Below, piece by piece: positions 45,195 through 55,945 of a stretch of 64,000 bases of DNA. A program made the translations under genes and the position numbers. The DNA comes from Paragyromitra xinjiangensis. Its lineage: Eukaryota; Ascomycota; Pezizomycetes; Pezizales; Discinaceae. Under the pieces are notes generated by a model. The model did no database searches, had not been told where the DNA came from, and worked only from the letters and a program-made list of their open reading frames with translations. Location: positions 558,001 through 622,000 of the forward strand of contig JBCAMK010000001.1 in the NCBI GenBank assembly GCA_038503065.1. Direction: 5' to 3'. Positions within the stretch are counted from its first letter, which is position 1. Each line of letters opens with the position of its first letter.

Positions 45195-48100
45195 ATGGCT
45201 ACTATCAAGCCCATTGAACGTAAATCTGTCCGTATCACATCTACACCCCAAACACAAGTAATAGTACTGACCGCTCTTCAATTTGTTTAGGTCCACCAGA
45301 TTCAGTCAGGCCAGGTTATCGGTGATGGGCTGACCTCGGTAGTCAAGGAATTGGTTGAGAATAGCTTAGACGCCCATGCAGCCTCCATAGGTACGTTCAT
45401 GCCAAGCTCCCACTACAAATCACTATTATCTAACCACCCAGCCTACCAACAGAAGTCCGATTCAAAAACTACGGCCTCGACGCTGTCGAAGTCATCGACA
45501 ACGGTTCTGGCATCACTCCAGAGAACTACGAGTCCATAGCACTTAAACATTGGACCTCAAAGCTCACAACCTACGATGACCTCGACAGCGTGACTACCTT
45601 TGGGTTCCGTGGGGAGGCTCTTTCCTCCCTCTGTGCATTATCAGATTTACAAATCACCACTGCGACCGCTAATGAAGTTCCAAAAGGCACCCGTCTTGAA
45701 TTCGAGACCTCTGGGAAACTAAAGTCCCGTTCTGTTGCGGCTGCGCAGAGAGGAACTTCGGTGCTTGTGGAAAACATATTCAAGACACTTCCCGTGAGAC
45801 GGAAGGAGCTAGAGCGGAATGTAAAAAGGGAGTATACAAAAGTGTTGGGTGTACTGCAGGCGTATGCAGGTGCGTGTGTCGGTGTTAAATTCTCGGTTTT
45901 CAACCAGCCAACGAAGGGGAGGAGAACACCTGTTTTTGCCACAAAAGGGAATAAGACAACAAGGGAGAATATCGCGAATGTGTTTGGAGCTAAGACTCTC
46001 TCTGCGCTTGTAACCCTGGACCTACAGTTTGAGATGAAGCCGACGAGGAAAGGGATTCGGGCACCCGGGGAATCGGAGTAAGCCCTTTACCCTCACCTAT
46101 CACGCTATAAATCTCAATTCTTACATCCCCCGGAGTTCCCAGGAGCAAGGAAATCAAGATACTGGGTCATATATCTCGCCCCATCGTTGGCGAAGGTAGA
46201 CAGGCTCCAGACCGACAAATGTTTTTCGTCAACGGCAGACCCTGCGTGCTCCCTCAAGTATGTGGACAAGAGCGAGTGATAACCCATGACGCACGGATTA
46301 CTGACAAGACCCAGATTGCCCGTGCCTTTAACGAGGTATACAAAACTTTTAACGTAACCCAATCTCCCTTTATTTTTGCCGATATACAGATGGATACAAG
46401 TGCGTCCCTTTCCCAATTTCGGGGCGGGTGCGTTATTCTAACCTAGAAAAGATGCATACGATGTCAACGTCTCCCCTGATAAACGCTCTATCCTCCTCCA
46501 CGATCAAACGGAACTACTGGATTCGCTAAAGACCTCTCTCGTGACGATGTTTACGAACCATGAACAAACCGTCCCACATGCCCAGCTAGGTGGTCGAGGG
46601 AAACTTCCAAATTACAAACAACTCACCCTTAGCCGTGATCCCGCGCTACTTACAGCCAGTTCTTCAACATCACCAACGAAGGAACCAAACAAAGATCCCC
46701 CGGTCCCAAATGACAGCGATGTTGACACAGATGCCACTCCCCAAATCCCACAACAAGATGAACCAGAGCCTCCGATAGACAACCCTCCCCAGCCAACCAA
46801 GAAAAACAAAGCACCTCCGACCTACATCATAGCTCCATCTACAAAGCTTCAACAATCCAAATTCAAACCACCTACAATAGCCAGCCCAGAGCACAGCCCA
46901 GAGCCGACAACGCCGTTTGCCCCTAGAACAACCGCAGACGAAGTCGCAGATGCAATCCTGGAAGAAGACAACGAAGAAACTGCACTGCCTCCATTGCCTT
47001 CCCCTTCAACCCTCCCCGGATTCCCCGATTTGCCATTTCCTGCAATGACAAGTCCCTTTTCGAAGCTATCTCATCGCTCCCCTCGACGGCCTCGAGAGGG
47101 GAGGGCGACAATTACAATTGGAGATAGAGAACCCGTGACAACAGGGAGTAGCCCGCCACCAGGGTCACCAAGTAAGAGGAGGAAGATTATGGCAACTGAA
47201 AAGAAAGGAAAAATCGGACAACCAAAGTTTGGGACAGGGGTGCTGAGCCGATTCGCGGCACCGGGGACGCAGGTGACTGTAAAGGAGGAAGTTATAGATA
47301 ATGACACTAATATTGATATTGAAGCGATCGACGAGATAAGGGAAGAGAATGGGACGGACAAAATGGTGCTGGATGGTGAGGATGTGGATGAAGGTTTGGA
47401 GGAGGTTTTTAGAGATGCCAGTCAGGTGGAGATGATAGATGGCGAAGGGAATGAAGGGAACGAAGGGAGCGATACTAAAATGGAGGCAGAACCAGTTGTG
47501 TTAGATCAAGGGGGCGCCGGCCCGCTTTTTCTCCCTAATGCTGAACTGGACGCAATGCTAAGCGGCGACGAAATTGCGGGAGAGCACGTAGCTCCTGAAG
47601 CAGACGAAGAAGTAACTCCCGAGGCAGACGAGGAAGAATTCAAAGAGCCCTTTAACGCACAAGAGGATGGAAGCGGCGATTTAGTTGATCCCTCTGAAGA
47701 CCTTAGCCAATCCTCCCTCCGCGCTGAAAAGCTTCTCCTCGAAGCTGAAGCCGTCGCGTTGGCACCCACACTTAAGGGCCTCGAACGAGCATTCCAGATC
47801 CTCGAAGGCTCACGAACCCACTCCACCAAGAGGCTTGTCCGGTTCTGTACCACTTCCATTTCCAAGATACGACAGCAAGCTAGAACAATACTCAAATCCT
47901 CTGCAAGCCAAATTCAGAACACTTATTCCCCTTCCGATGCTACCCTAACAGAAGACGACGTATCCGCCGAAGAACGTCTTAACCTCACCATCACGAAACA
48001 GGACTTCTTCTCCATGCAAATAAAGGGCCAATTCAACCTCGGCTTCATCCTTGCAACCCGCGCTGATGACCTCTTCATAATCGACCAACATGCATCTGAC

Positions 48101-48703
48101 GAGAAATACAACTTCGAGACACTCCAGCGCGATACAGTAATGCAGCACCAACGTCTCGTAGTACCAAAGACGCTTGAACTCATGGCTATGGACGAAGTGA
48201 TCGTCGCAGAGCATCTTAGCATATTCAAGAAGAATGGATTTGTTATCGATGTGGATGTGGACGCGCCGACGGGGGCACGGTGTAGGCTCGTGACATTGCC
48301 GTTGAGCGGAAATATAGTCTTCAGTATCAAGGACCTCGAAGAGCTAATCCACCTCGTGCATGAGGATCAAGGGAATGATGCAGTGAGATGTAGTAAGGTG
48401 AGAAGTATGTTTGCCATGAGAGCGTGTAAGAAGAGTACGAAGGTGGGAAGAGCCCTTACAGTTAGTGGTATGGAGAAGATTGTGAGACATATGGGTGAGC
48501 TGGATAAACCGTGGAACTGCCCGCATGGAAGACCGACAATGAGGCATTTGATGGAGTTGGGGAAAGTGGCAAGATGGCATGAACATGACGAGCAGCGAGG
48601 ATTGGGTGGGTTACAGTGGGGTGGCCAGAATTGGGCGAATGTACAAGCGGCGATGGTAGAGAGTTATAGGGGGGGAATTGAAGAGAGCGGTAACGGGGGC
48701 TAG
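45195..48703 (+). CDS. PMS1: mismatch-repair endonuclease PMS1 (MutL homologue)
   Basis: PMS1 partners with MLH1 in MutL-alpha and nicks DNA during mismatch repair. Six exons: 45195-45227, 45291-45390, 45453-46077, 46143-46257, 46315-46399 and 46452-48703, giving 1069 residues. The N-terminal GHKL ATPase shows IQSGQVI, ELVENSLDA, DNGSGI and TFGFRGEALSSLCALS. NAYDVNVSPDKR marks the end of the MutL core and is restored by splicing at GAAAAG. A long acidic, Pro-rich linker follows. The C-terminal endonuclease domain has DQHASDEKYNFE (about 863), the zinc-site ACKKSTKVGRAL and CPHGRPTMRHL. All metal-binding motifs are present, so it should be catalytically active. The first donor (TCT|GTCCGT) is weak, but it is the one that yields the family sequence IERKSVHQIQSG. 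Confidence 0.95.
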
Positions 48704-49955
48704 GGGTGTTTGTGCGAGTTTGATGATGTGAGGTTGCCTGTGATCGAGTGGTATTATATAGTGGAGTTTTGGGTGTTTCGTTCGCGTAGCATCAAGGGTA
48801 TCTAACGAATATGAGTAACTAAAGAGCTATCTATAATTAGCAATCTACCTTTAGACTCGTTTACTTGGTGTGGTTTACAGTGTCCGTCCCCGCAAGCGTC
48901 GGGATTTTGCGAAAAATTGGAAAATATGCGCGACCTTTGCTATACGAACCTACATGTATGGCAACAGGGATCCCTATGGACTCTGCTCAAATCCTAACAA
49001 TAACGAGTGATATACTATGAACATCCAACCCCACCAAAACGGACCGCAACCGTCATTCCCAAGCCCTCTACCACTCCCCCACCACCATGCACCTCTTCAT
49101 CAGCCCTCCACTACCCCCTCCAATATTTCCAGCTCCCAGAACCTGCCTTCCCAGGCTCTCTCCTCCGTTCTGGAACCTCCATTAACTACGCCCATCTACT
49201 ACCCACTCTTTGGGTCTCCTCGGAAGTTTGTCTCACTTGTGCTCAATGGAACCTTTGTAGGGTTGAACGCCATGAAGATGCCCTTTTCAAGGTTTTATCG
49301 ACAATATTACTCAATGAACAGTATCATGCCGATTTTCAAACCGTGACAGATGAGCAGCTGAGGCCCATTATTATCGAAGGTTTTAAGAGAGATTGGATAT
49401 CTTGGAGGAGCGAGCTCTCGAAAGAGTATGGAAAAGGCTGCACGAGAGATGAACTTATCAAGGATACCTTGAGCTAATTACGACTATAAGAAGTAGAGGA
49501 TGGTGGAGAGGAGACGAGGAAGGTGCTGGAAAGGTAGTGAGTCGTCTCTAGCAAGTTTACCGATAGATTAGAGTATTAAACCACGTCTACAGCACACCCA
49601 AGACAGCTTAGTAGAATAGCCCAGCTGCTATACCATGTGCCGTGTTACCAACTTCCCAAAAATACGTTCGCTAAAAAATAGCCTTAAAGCTACACTCATA
49701 GAAGTTGGCCAGTGGAGATTACCTTCAGCCAGACCAGGCATATACAGAAAGCATCATAACGAACGGAACTACCCTCTAGAATTCACCCTATCACACTAAA
49801 TACCAGGGCCAATTGACGAAACCAGTTGCCAATATAATGCTTACATCACCAGAGAACCCCTGTCACCGCCACTAAAGCTTATTCCAGAGCCTCATTATCC
49901 CCTGTCCCAGACAACCATATCTCAACCGCACACCACCTCCACGCTCGCTGACATC
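48704..49955. other. intergenic, possible small gene
   Basis: PMS1 3' region and IMP2 promoter. One frame ending at 49477 has a protein-like C-terminus (ILLNEQYHADFQTVTDEQLR, then GFKRDWISWRSELSKEYGKG), but no ATG opens that frame. An ATG at 49017 opens a neighbouring Pro/Ser-rich frame, and an unseen splice could join them. One CGAGTGATATACTATGA motif (49004) overlaps that ATG, and TACATGTA lies at 48951. Confidence 0.4.
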
Positions 49956-50627
49956 ATGACATCCCGCTTTGCCCGCCTATTCCCCCGCGACACAAAGGCA
50001 TTCCGCAACTATGCAGTCGGCTTCGCCCTCTGGGTCCCTGCAATCGTCTTCTTTGTCGACCACATTGCATCTTTCCATGCAGTCCGTGGACGCAGTATGA
50101 GCCCGACGCTGTCGCAGGATCTGATTATGGTGCGTAGGTGGGGCGTGACGGAGGGGTTGAAAAGGGGACAGGTCATACTATATCGGTAGGCGAACCAATG
50201 CTCGATCTGGGAGTGGGGAAGAGATGAGATGTCTGATTTGAAGAGAATAGATCCCCGCTGGACCCTGAAACAGTAGCAATCAAGCGCGTTGTTGCGTTAG
50301 AGGGAGATGTGGTCAAGACAAGAGAACCCTATCCTATTGGAATTGTAACAGTTCCGGAAGGACAGGTGTGGGTAGAGGGTGATGAGGGTTTTCATTCGAT
50401 GGATAGCAATCACTATGGACCTGTAATTATCGACTCCTCCTCCCCATTACGATCGGTTTTAGGCCTTACCGCGGAACTGCAGACTGATATATGCCTTGGC
50501 GGAGCAGATACCAAAAGGCTTAGTGACGGCGAGAGTAACTCACGTATTGCTACCCTTCAAAAGAGCTGGCCGAATCGTTGAAGATTTCAAAGGCCGACGA
50601 GGTGCACTTATTCATAAAGCGTCATAA
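49956..50627 (+). CDS. IMP2: mitochondrial inner membrane protease subunit 2
   Basis: A signal-peptidase-I-like serine protease that removes sorting signals from proteins of the intermembrane space. Exons 49956-50185, 50251-50422 and 50508-50627 join in phase to give 173 residues, the normal size. The N-terminus has one membrane segment (VGFALWVPAIVFFVDHI). The catalytic Ser lies in GRSMSPTL and the catalytic Lys in VAIKRVVALEGD. Box E appears as GDEGFHSMDSNHYGP. The last exon restores IPKGLVTARVTHVLLPFKR. The SNHYGP signature favours Imp2 over Imp1. Confidence 0.93.
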
Positions 50628-50895
50628 CAGGCAGAGGCGGTGTAGCATCCGTCTTGTACACTAATTACGTATTATATCCCACCGTAGATCACTCACACAA
50701 GGTAACCAACCTGTCATATGATGCTTGATTCGAGACGAACGAAAAAAGATACCCTTCGCAATGCGCTCCAACGAGAAAAGAAACCCCCACCCCACCAGTA
50801 AAAGAACAAAATCCGCGCCCCGCTAGAAGTAACAGAATAAAAAAAAAGCAAAAGCATTAAGCTAAAGAAAGAAGTAACACCCGCTTTCAAACCCA
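50628..50895. other. convergent 3' region
   Basis: A short spacer between the convergent IMP2 and Spo71-like genes. No further gene was found. Confidence 0.5.
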
Positions 50896-53800
50896 TCAAC
50901 CAAACAGCCCTGTGCTCTGAGCAGTAACCCTAATCTGCTCACTCGTATTAATATTCAACCTTTCGATCTCCATCCCAATACTCATAACCCACGCATCCCT
51001 CTCCAGCCTACTCCTCGCCTTGAACACAATACTCTTCCCCGAAGCTCCCAGTGGCGTAACCCTATGCCTCACAGTGCGTCCTTCTTCGTCCTTCATTTTA
51101 AACAAGCTTCTCCTCATCCCATGCCACAGCACAAAACATGTCATCGTATCCTCATCATGACTCGTCATTCCATCCTGATACACCCGTGGCAGCGCATGCC
51201 TCCCAGGAGTGCTGGAGTCGAAAGTCTGATTTTGATACAAAAGATCATTCTCGGTAATCAGGCCGGAGTAAATATAACAGTCGCGGAGGGACAATGAGAG
51301 ATGACGTTCCTGGTGTACGTGTGGGAGTTCGACACCAGTGCGCGAGCGATAAGTATTATGAAAGATTAGCATTTCGCCGTGACAGAGAACGACGTTGTAG
51401 CGTTTAAAGGTTGCGTGTTTGCGAGGCTTGCGGTAGAGGACACCAGACATCTGCAAGAGTCAATTATAAGGTACTCAAGTGCGAACCCAAACCCAAAGCA
51501 AAACTTACAGTGATAGCCCTGCAGGATGACATCCCACAAACATTAAAGATCTCCCCTGAGGCAATAGATCTTGACACCTCCCATTTCCTTGCGTACTGGC
51601 CAATGATAGATTCCATTTCCTCATCAATATTAAGCTCCCTCAAATTCTCATTCCTCGTCTTCCTAATAATCGCAAGATCATCCTTGTCTCTCGCCTTCCA
51701 GTACTTGATCAAGTCACCTAGCCTAGTCATCCACTCATCCCTCGTCCTCTCACAGAAGCTCTACATCCCGAAGTTAGCAATCTCCTCCCACAATACGGGC
51801 TCGAAAACTCATTACCTGCAACCTCAACACAAGCCCGTTTTCAAGCACAATTTCAAACGCCCTCTCGTCATTGAACTCCTGGACCCTTCCATCCTCTTGA
51901 TTCGAATCTGGAACAGACTGATGAAAGTCTGCCGATTCCCCATGACCAACACCAGCATCGTACCCTTGTGGCTGACGCTTCACGTGTCGCACTTCGATTG
52001 CTTTACAGAGATCCACAAACCCATCTGACCTCAACAATGTATTAACCTTCCGCTCAGCTTCATCATAAGCATCTCTATCCCGCTTGTCGATTTCCGCAGC
52101 ACTCTCCGTAAGCCACGGAATCTCACCGTTTGCATCCGGTTTATAAGGCGCTACAGCATAGATGAGTGGAATCTCGTCGATTATCTCGCTTGTCTTTGGG
52201 ATAGTTCCATGGTGAAGAGGTAGCTGTGGAGGGGGTGGAGGCAATGCTCTGGCGGGTTTGCAAAAGCAAAGCAGGCTATCATGGGTATAGAAATATAGCC
52301 GCTTGAAGAAAAGTCTCCCCAGACGCTCTTGACGACCTGTACCTGATGTGAGCCGGAGTAGGAACCCTTCCACCGGCGCCGGTTCGACCATTTTCTCCCC
52401 ATCATCCATTTTAGTCACTGTCGGATAATGTGTCTTTGGTCTTAACTCCAACTGGTGGGTTTTTTGCATCGCAATTGTCCCGTACATGCGCTGTTCATTG
52501 GCCTGTTGAAGAAATCAGTACCTTACAAGTCTGTAAATATTCAGCAACAACGAAGACCATACCCCATGAATCCACTCCAATCGATCGTACCGTCTCCACG
52601 CAAGGCCCATCCGTTCATCCTTCTTCCAGTAGTCCAAAATATCTGCCCACTCTTCGACCCCTTCCAGCATACTCATACTCTTATCAAGAATATTCTTCGC
52701 AACTACTTTTTCCTCCCGTAACGGTGCTTCGTCATCGTAGTCTTCCGACCGCAACTTCTCTTCAATCTTCTCGAATGGATTTTCGATCCGTAGCGACAGT
52801 GATAAGTTCGGTACGTGAATCTGAAGCATATCTGGTCGCGCCCACCCCAGCGCATTCCGGAGAAACGTATACCATTCTACAGATGAAGAATAGCACCGCG
52901 GTCGCATGATGTATATGATATTTCCCTTTCTCCAGGGCAGCCAGATAACCAACGTTTTATCCAACGACGAGTAGAGGTTAATTTTTGTTGACTTTGGATT
53001 TAAAGGAATCTCCCGTGTACCATGAGATGAAACATGCGGTCTGTCAATCGCCGGGATCACTCGGCTCTTATACAACCGTAAAGAAAAGGGGGTGTCTTCT
53101 TTTCCGGTCTCTCGACATACGACTACATACTCTCGCCATTTCTCGGCGGTGCGAGTCTCGATCTTCATGCTCTCGTTCTCGTCGTAGTCGTTTGGAACAT
53201 GTTTCATCGTAGTTTCAACCCGAACAAGCATGTTTTCCATCTTGATGATCTCACCCTCTCTCTTGCGAACATGCGGATAATGTCGTCCTGCATGGCGAAA
53301 AGTGCGACTTCGGCTTAGATCCGCGAGTTTCAGCTGCATCAATTTGTCGCGCTCGCGCACGTCGACAGCGGTATTGAAGCGAACAAGGCCGCCGGAAACA
53401 CGGTCCCTATTCGTCGACATGAGTTGAGTTGGGGCTTGGGAGATCCGTACTGTCGGTTCCGACTCAGTCTGGCCTTTCTTCTTCTTCGGAGAACCGGATC
53501 TTTTCCGCGTCATCGATAGTATTGACGGCCTTAGGGAGGCCCGCTGCACTAGTGGAGGACGCCCTCGACTTTCACTACTCTTCAGCTTATTCTGTCGTGC
53601 CATTTCATCATGCTTCAAGAGAGATGCTAACGAATTGGAGGCCTCGACTGAGGGTGGTACTGAACCTGCTGCACTTCCTTCCGTATCACTATGCGTGATT
53701 GGAATTGGCTCTGCGGTCGTCATATCATCAAAATACCCGGTATGCGATCTCGACATGTTGATCCTCAACGGTGCTGTATTCGGCGCTGTCGCATTCGGTC

Positions 53801-54467
53801 TCGGCGGTGCCGTATGAGCTCTTGATGGACCCGGCCGCGAACTCTCACCATTCTTCGTTGGCATAACCTCATCACCCTCCTTTTCATCATCCCCTTCATT
53901 AAATTCATCCTCCGAGCTCAACCCCTCACTCGCAGTAGCGAACGATTCACCACGGTTGAAAGACCGGGGCTCAGTATTCCTCCTCGAACTCCTCGTGAAC
54001 GGTCTCCCTGGATGACGTTCAGACGGCGATAACCCAGCAGGGGATTTCGACTTCCCTTTCTGCTTCCCGTCAATTTTCGGATCCACCGTTGTGCTAGCTC
54101 TTGGTATCGGCACAGGTCCTGAGTTCTCCACAGCCTCCCCGGTCAACAGTAACGGCATCTCTGCATCTTCTTCATCGTCCTCTCCTCCTCCAGTATCAGA
54201 CCTCCATCCATCCCGCGTATCTGGAATCTCCAACCCAGTGACTCGGCGCTTGAACCCTACGTTATCCTCTTTCGCGAAAGTGGCTTGTTTGGAGGAGTAG
54301 AAGACGTGGAGATGATGTTTATACCATTCCGAGCGATGATTCTTAAGCCATCCTACCGGGATCGGACCGACGAAGCTATCGCGTGTTAGCCAAAGCAAGT
54401 CCAAGGCCTCCAGCGAGGGAAACTTACACGCGGCGGGTCGTGACGTGCAGATGGTCAGGGGTACCAT
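50896..54467 (-). CDS. Spo71-like PH-domain protein
   Basis: Spo71 acts at the prospore membrane during yeast sporulation, and filamentous fungi keep longer homologues. Splicing removes 54429-54376, 52562-52503, 51815-51761 and 51508-51451, all in phase, giving more than 1100 residues. The N-terminal conserved block reads FVGPIPVGWLKNHRSEWYKH. A long disordered Ser/Pro region follows. Then comes a large conserved region (REYVVVCRETGKEDTPFSLR, LVIWLPWRKGNIIYIMRP, SSVEWYTFLRNALGW). Two PH-like domains follow, one around VEGFLLRLTSGTGRQERLGR and one around GVLYRKPRKHATFKRYNVVL. It ends in a helix (RDAWVMSIGMEIERLN). The domain order matches the Spo71 group. The start at 54467 is tentative. Confidence 0.85.
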
Positions 54468-55945
54468 GGTGCTGTAGCAAACGTTAGCTAGTCTGACTAC
54501 AGTAGACGATGATGGGATAAACCTGCCAGTCTATGAGCAGTATAGGAGTTTGGATCTAGGCAACCTTGGAGAGGGATTTCGGGTTGCTCGTCAGGCGCTT
54601 CGGCTGTCCCTCGCTCGATACTCATCCGACCTAGATGGTTAGTAACTAGACGAACCTAATTGTTTTCTGTTCAGTTCCTCTAGGCGTAATCAATATTTTT
54701 CGTATGAGTGTTTTTTTTTTAATTTCCTGTTGGAGAGATGCCGCGTATGTTGATGGATCACCGGTTTTTTTTTTCGATTCGAGGTAGAGCTCGCTTGGTT
54801 GTCGTTTTCTAGGAAGATCTGCATGCACAGATCCAAGGCGAGAAACCCTTGCAACCTGAGTCGGCAGTTTGTCTCGATGCGGGAGCAGTGCCGCGATTGC
54901 TCTTCAAAGCGCCGCCTACGCCATTGAACAAGGCCTCTCTCGATTATATCCTGCTCAAATCGTTACTATTTAATTAGACGGTGTTTATTGCAAGTCTGCT
55001 CTGGAGCAATACTCAGTGAAAAGTGATGACAGAATGTTGTTATTGTCGAGCCGATGGTGCCGTGCCACGCGGGGCTGATCATAGCGCCGCACTCGGCTGC
55101 TAAGATGACATCAAATTCAACGGCTCACAATTGCTCACTCGGCCCGTTCACCGATCCCAGAAATAGAAAAAGACCCAAAAGCACAACCCCCAGTTTACTC
55201 TAGCTTCGGTCTCTGACGAAATAATTAAATATACGCTCGCTCGCCTCTTTACCACTACGTAATCTTACAATTCGAAAAGCCTCTCCAATGCGCCGATCAA
55301 CCCATAAACATCATCAGAGAACATAAGAAGTACCGCAAACCCCCTCCAGATTCCGTTCCGTTTTCCTAGGGCCCAAGTCAACAAAAAAAAGGAAAAGAAA
55401 AAGAAAAAAGCCCCCCTTGCCCCTGGCCCAGAATGAAAACGAAACCCCCCCCCCCCCAACCGCTCGCTCCGCCAGACATCAAAAATAAAAGCAAATGAAT
55501 ATACCTCCCAAACACAAGGAAAACAATAAAATAAACAAAATGTGCTGAGGCCCAAGTTGCTGATTGATTCAGACAACCCCCTCAGACACAAATAAGCCAC
55601 ATTCCAAACTACATCGCATTTTTCCCCAATCACAAAATCCAGATAAGAACACCGATAGCGATGCTATCGTGTCCATTTTTTTCTCTTCTCCAATATATCC
55701 GAACAAATACAAACCCCAACCGCAAATGAGGTTAAAAGTCAAAAAGCGCCGTTAAGAGAAATACCCAACGTCAAAAAGCGGTCTGATATATGAAAATGGA
55801 AGGCAAAACCCCTCCCACGGGAACAAAAGAAAATGAACATTCCCCGCGTCTAAACACCACAGACATCCGTAAATATAGGAAATTAAGAATCAAAAGAAAA
55901 CAAACGCAATAAATGATTCACAAACATAACGTGGTACAATTGTCA
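54468..55945. other. intergenic
   Basis: Promoter of the Spo71-like gene and long 3' region of the PH-domain gene. It contains T-rich runs and a C run near 55446. Open frames here are low-complexity. Confidence 0.5.

Noticed and set aside
44886..45261. Open frames on both strands between the macrodomain gene and PMS1
   Set aside because: They lie in a divergent promoter and are Pro/His-rich or out of family; better explained as 5' leader DNA.
51411..54300. Plus-strand open frames opposite the Spo71-like gene
   Set aside because: They are antisense shadows of a clearly conserved coding sequence.
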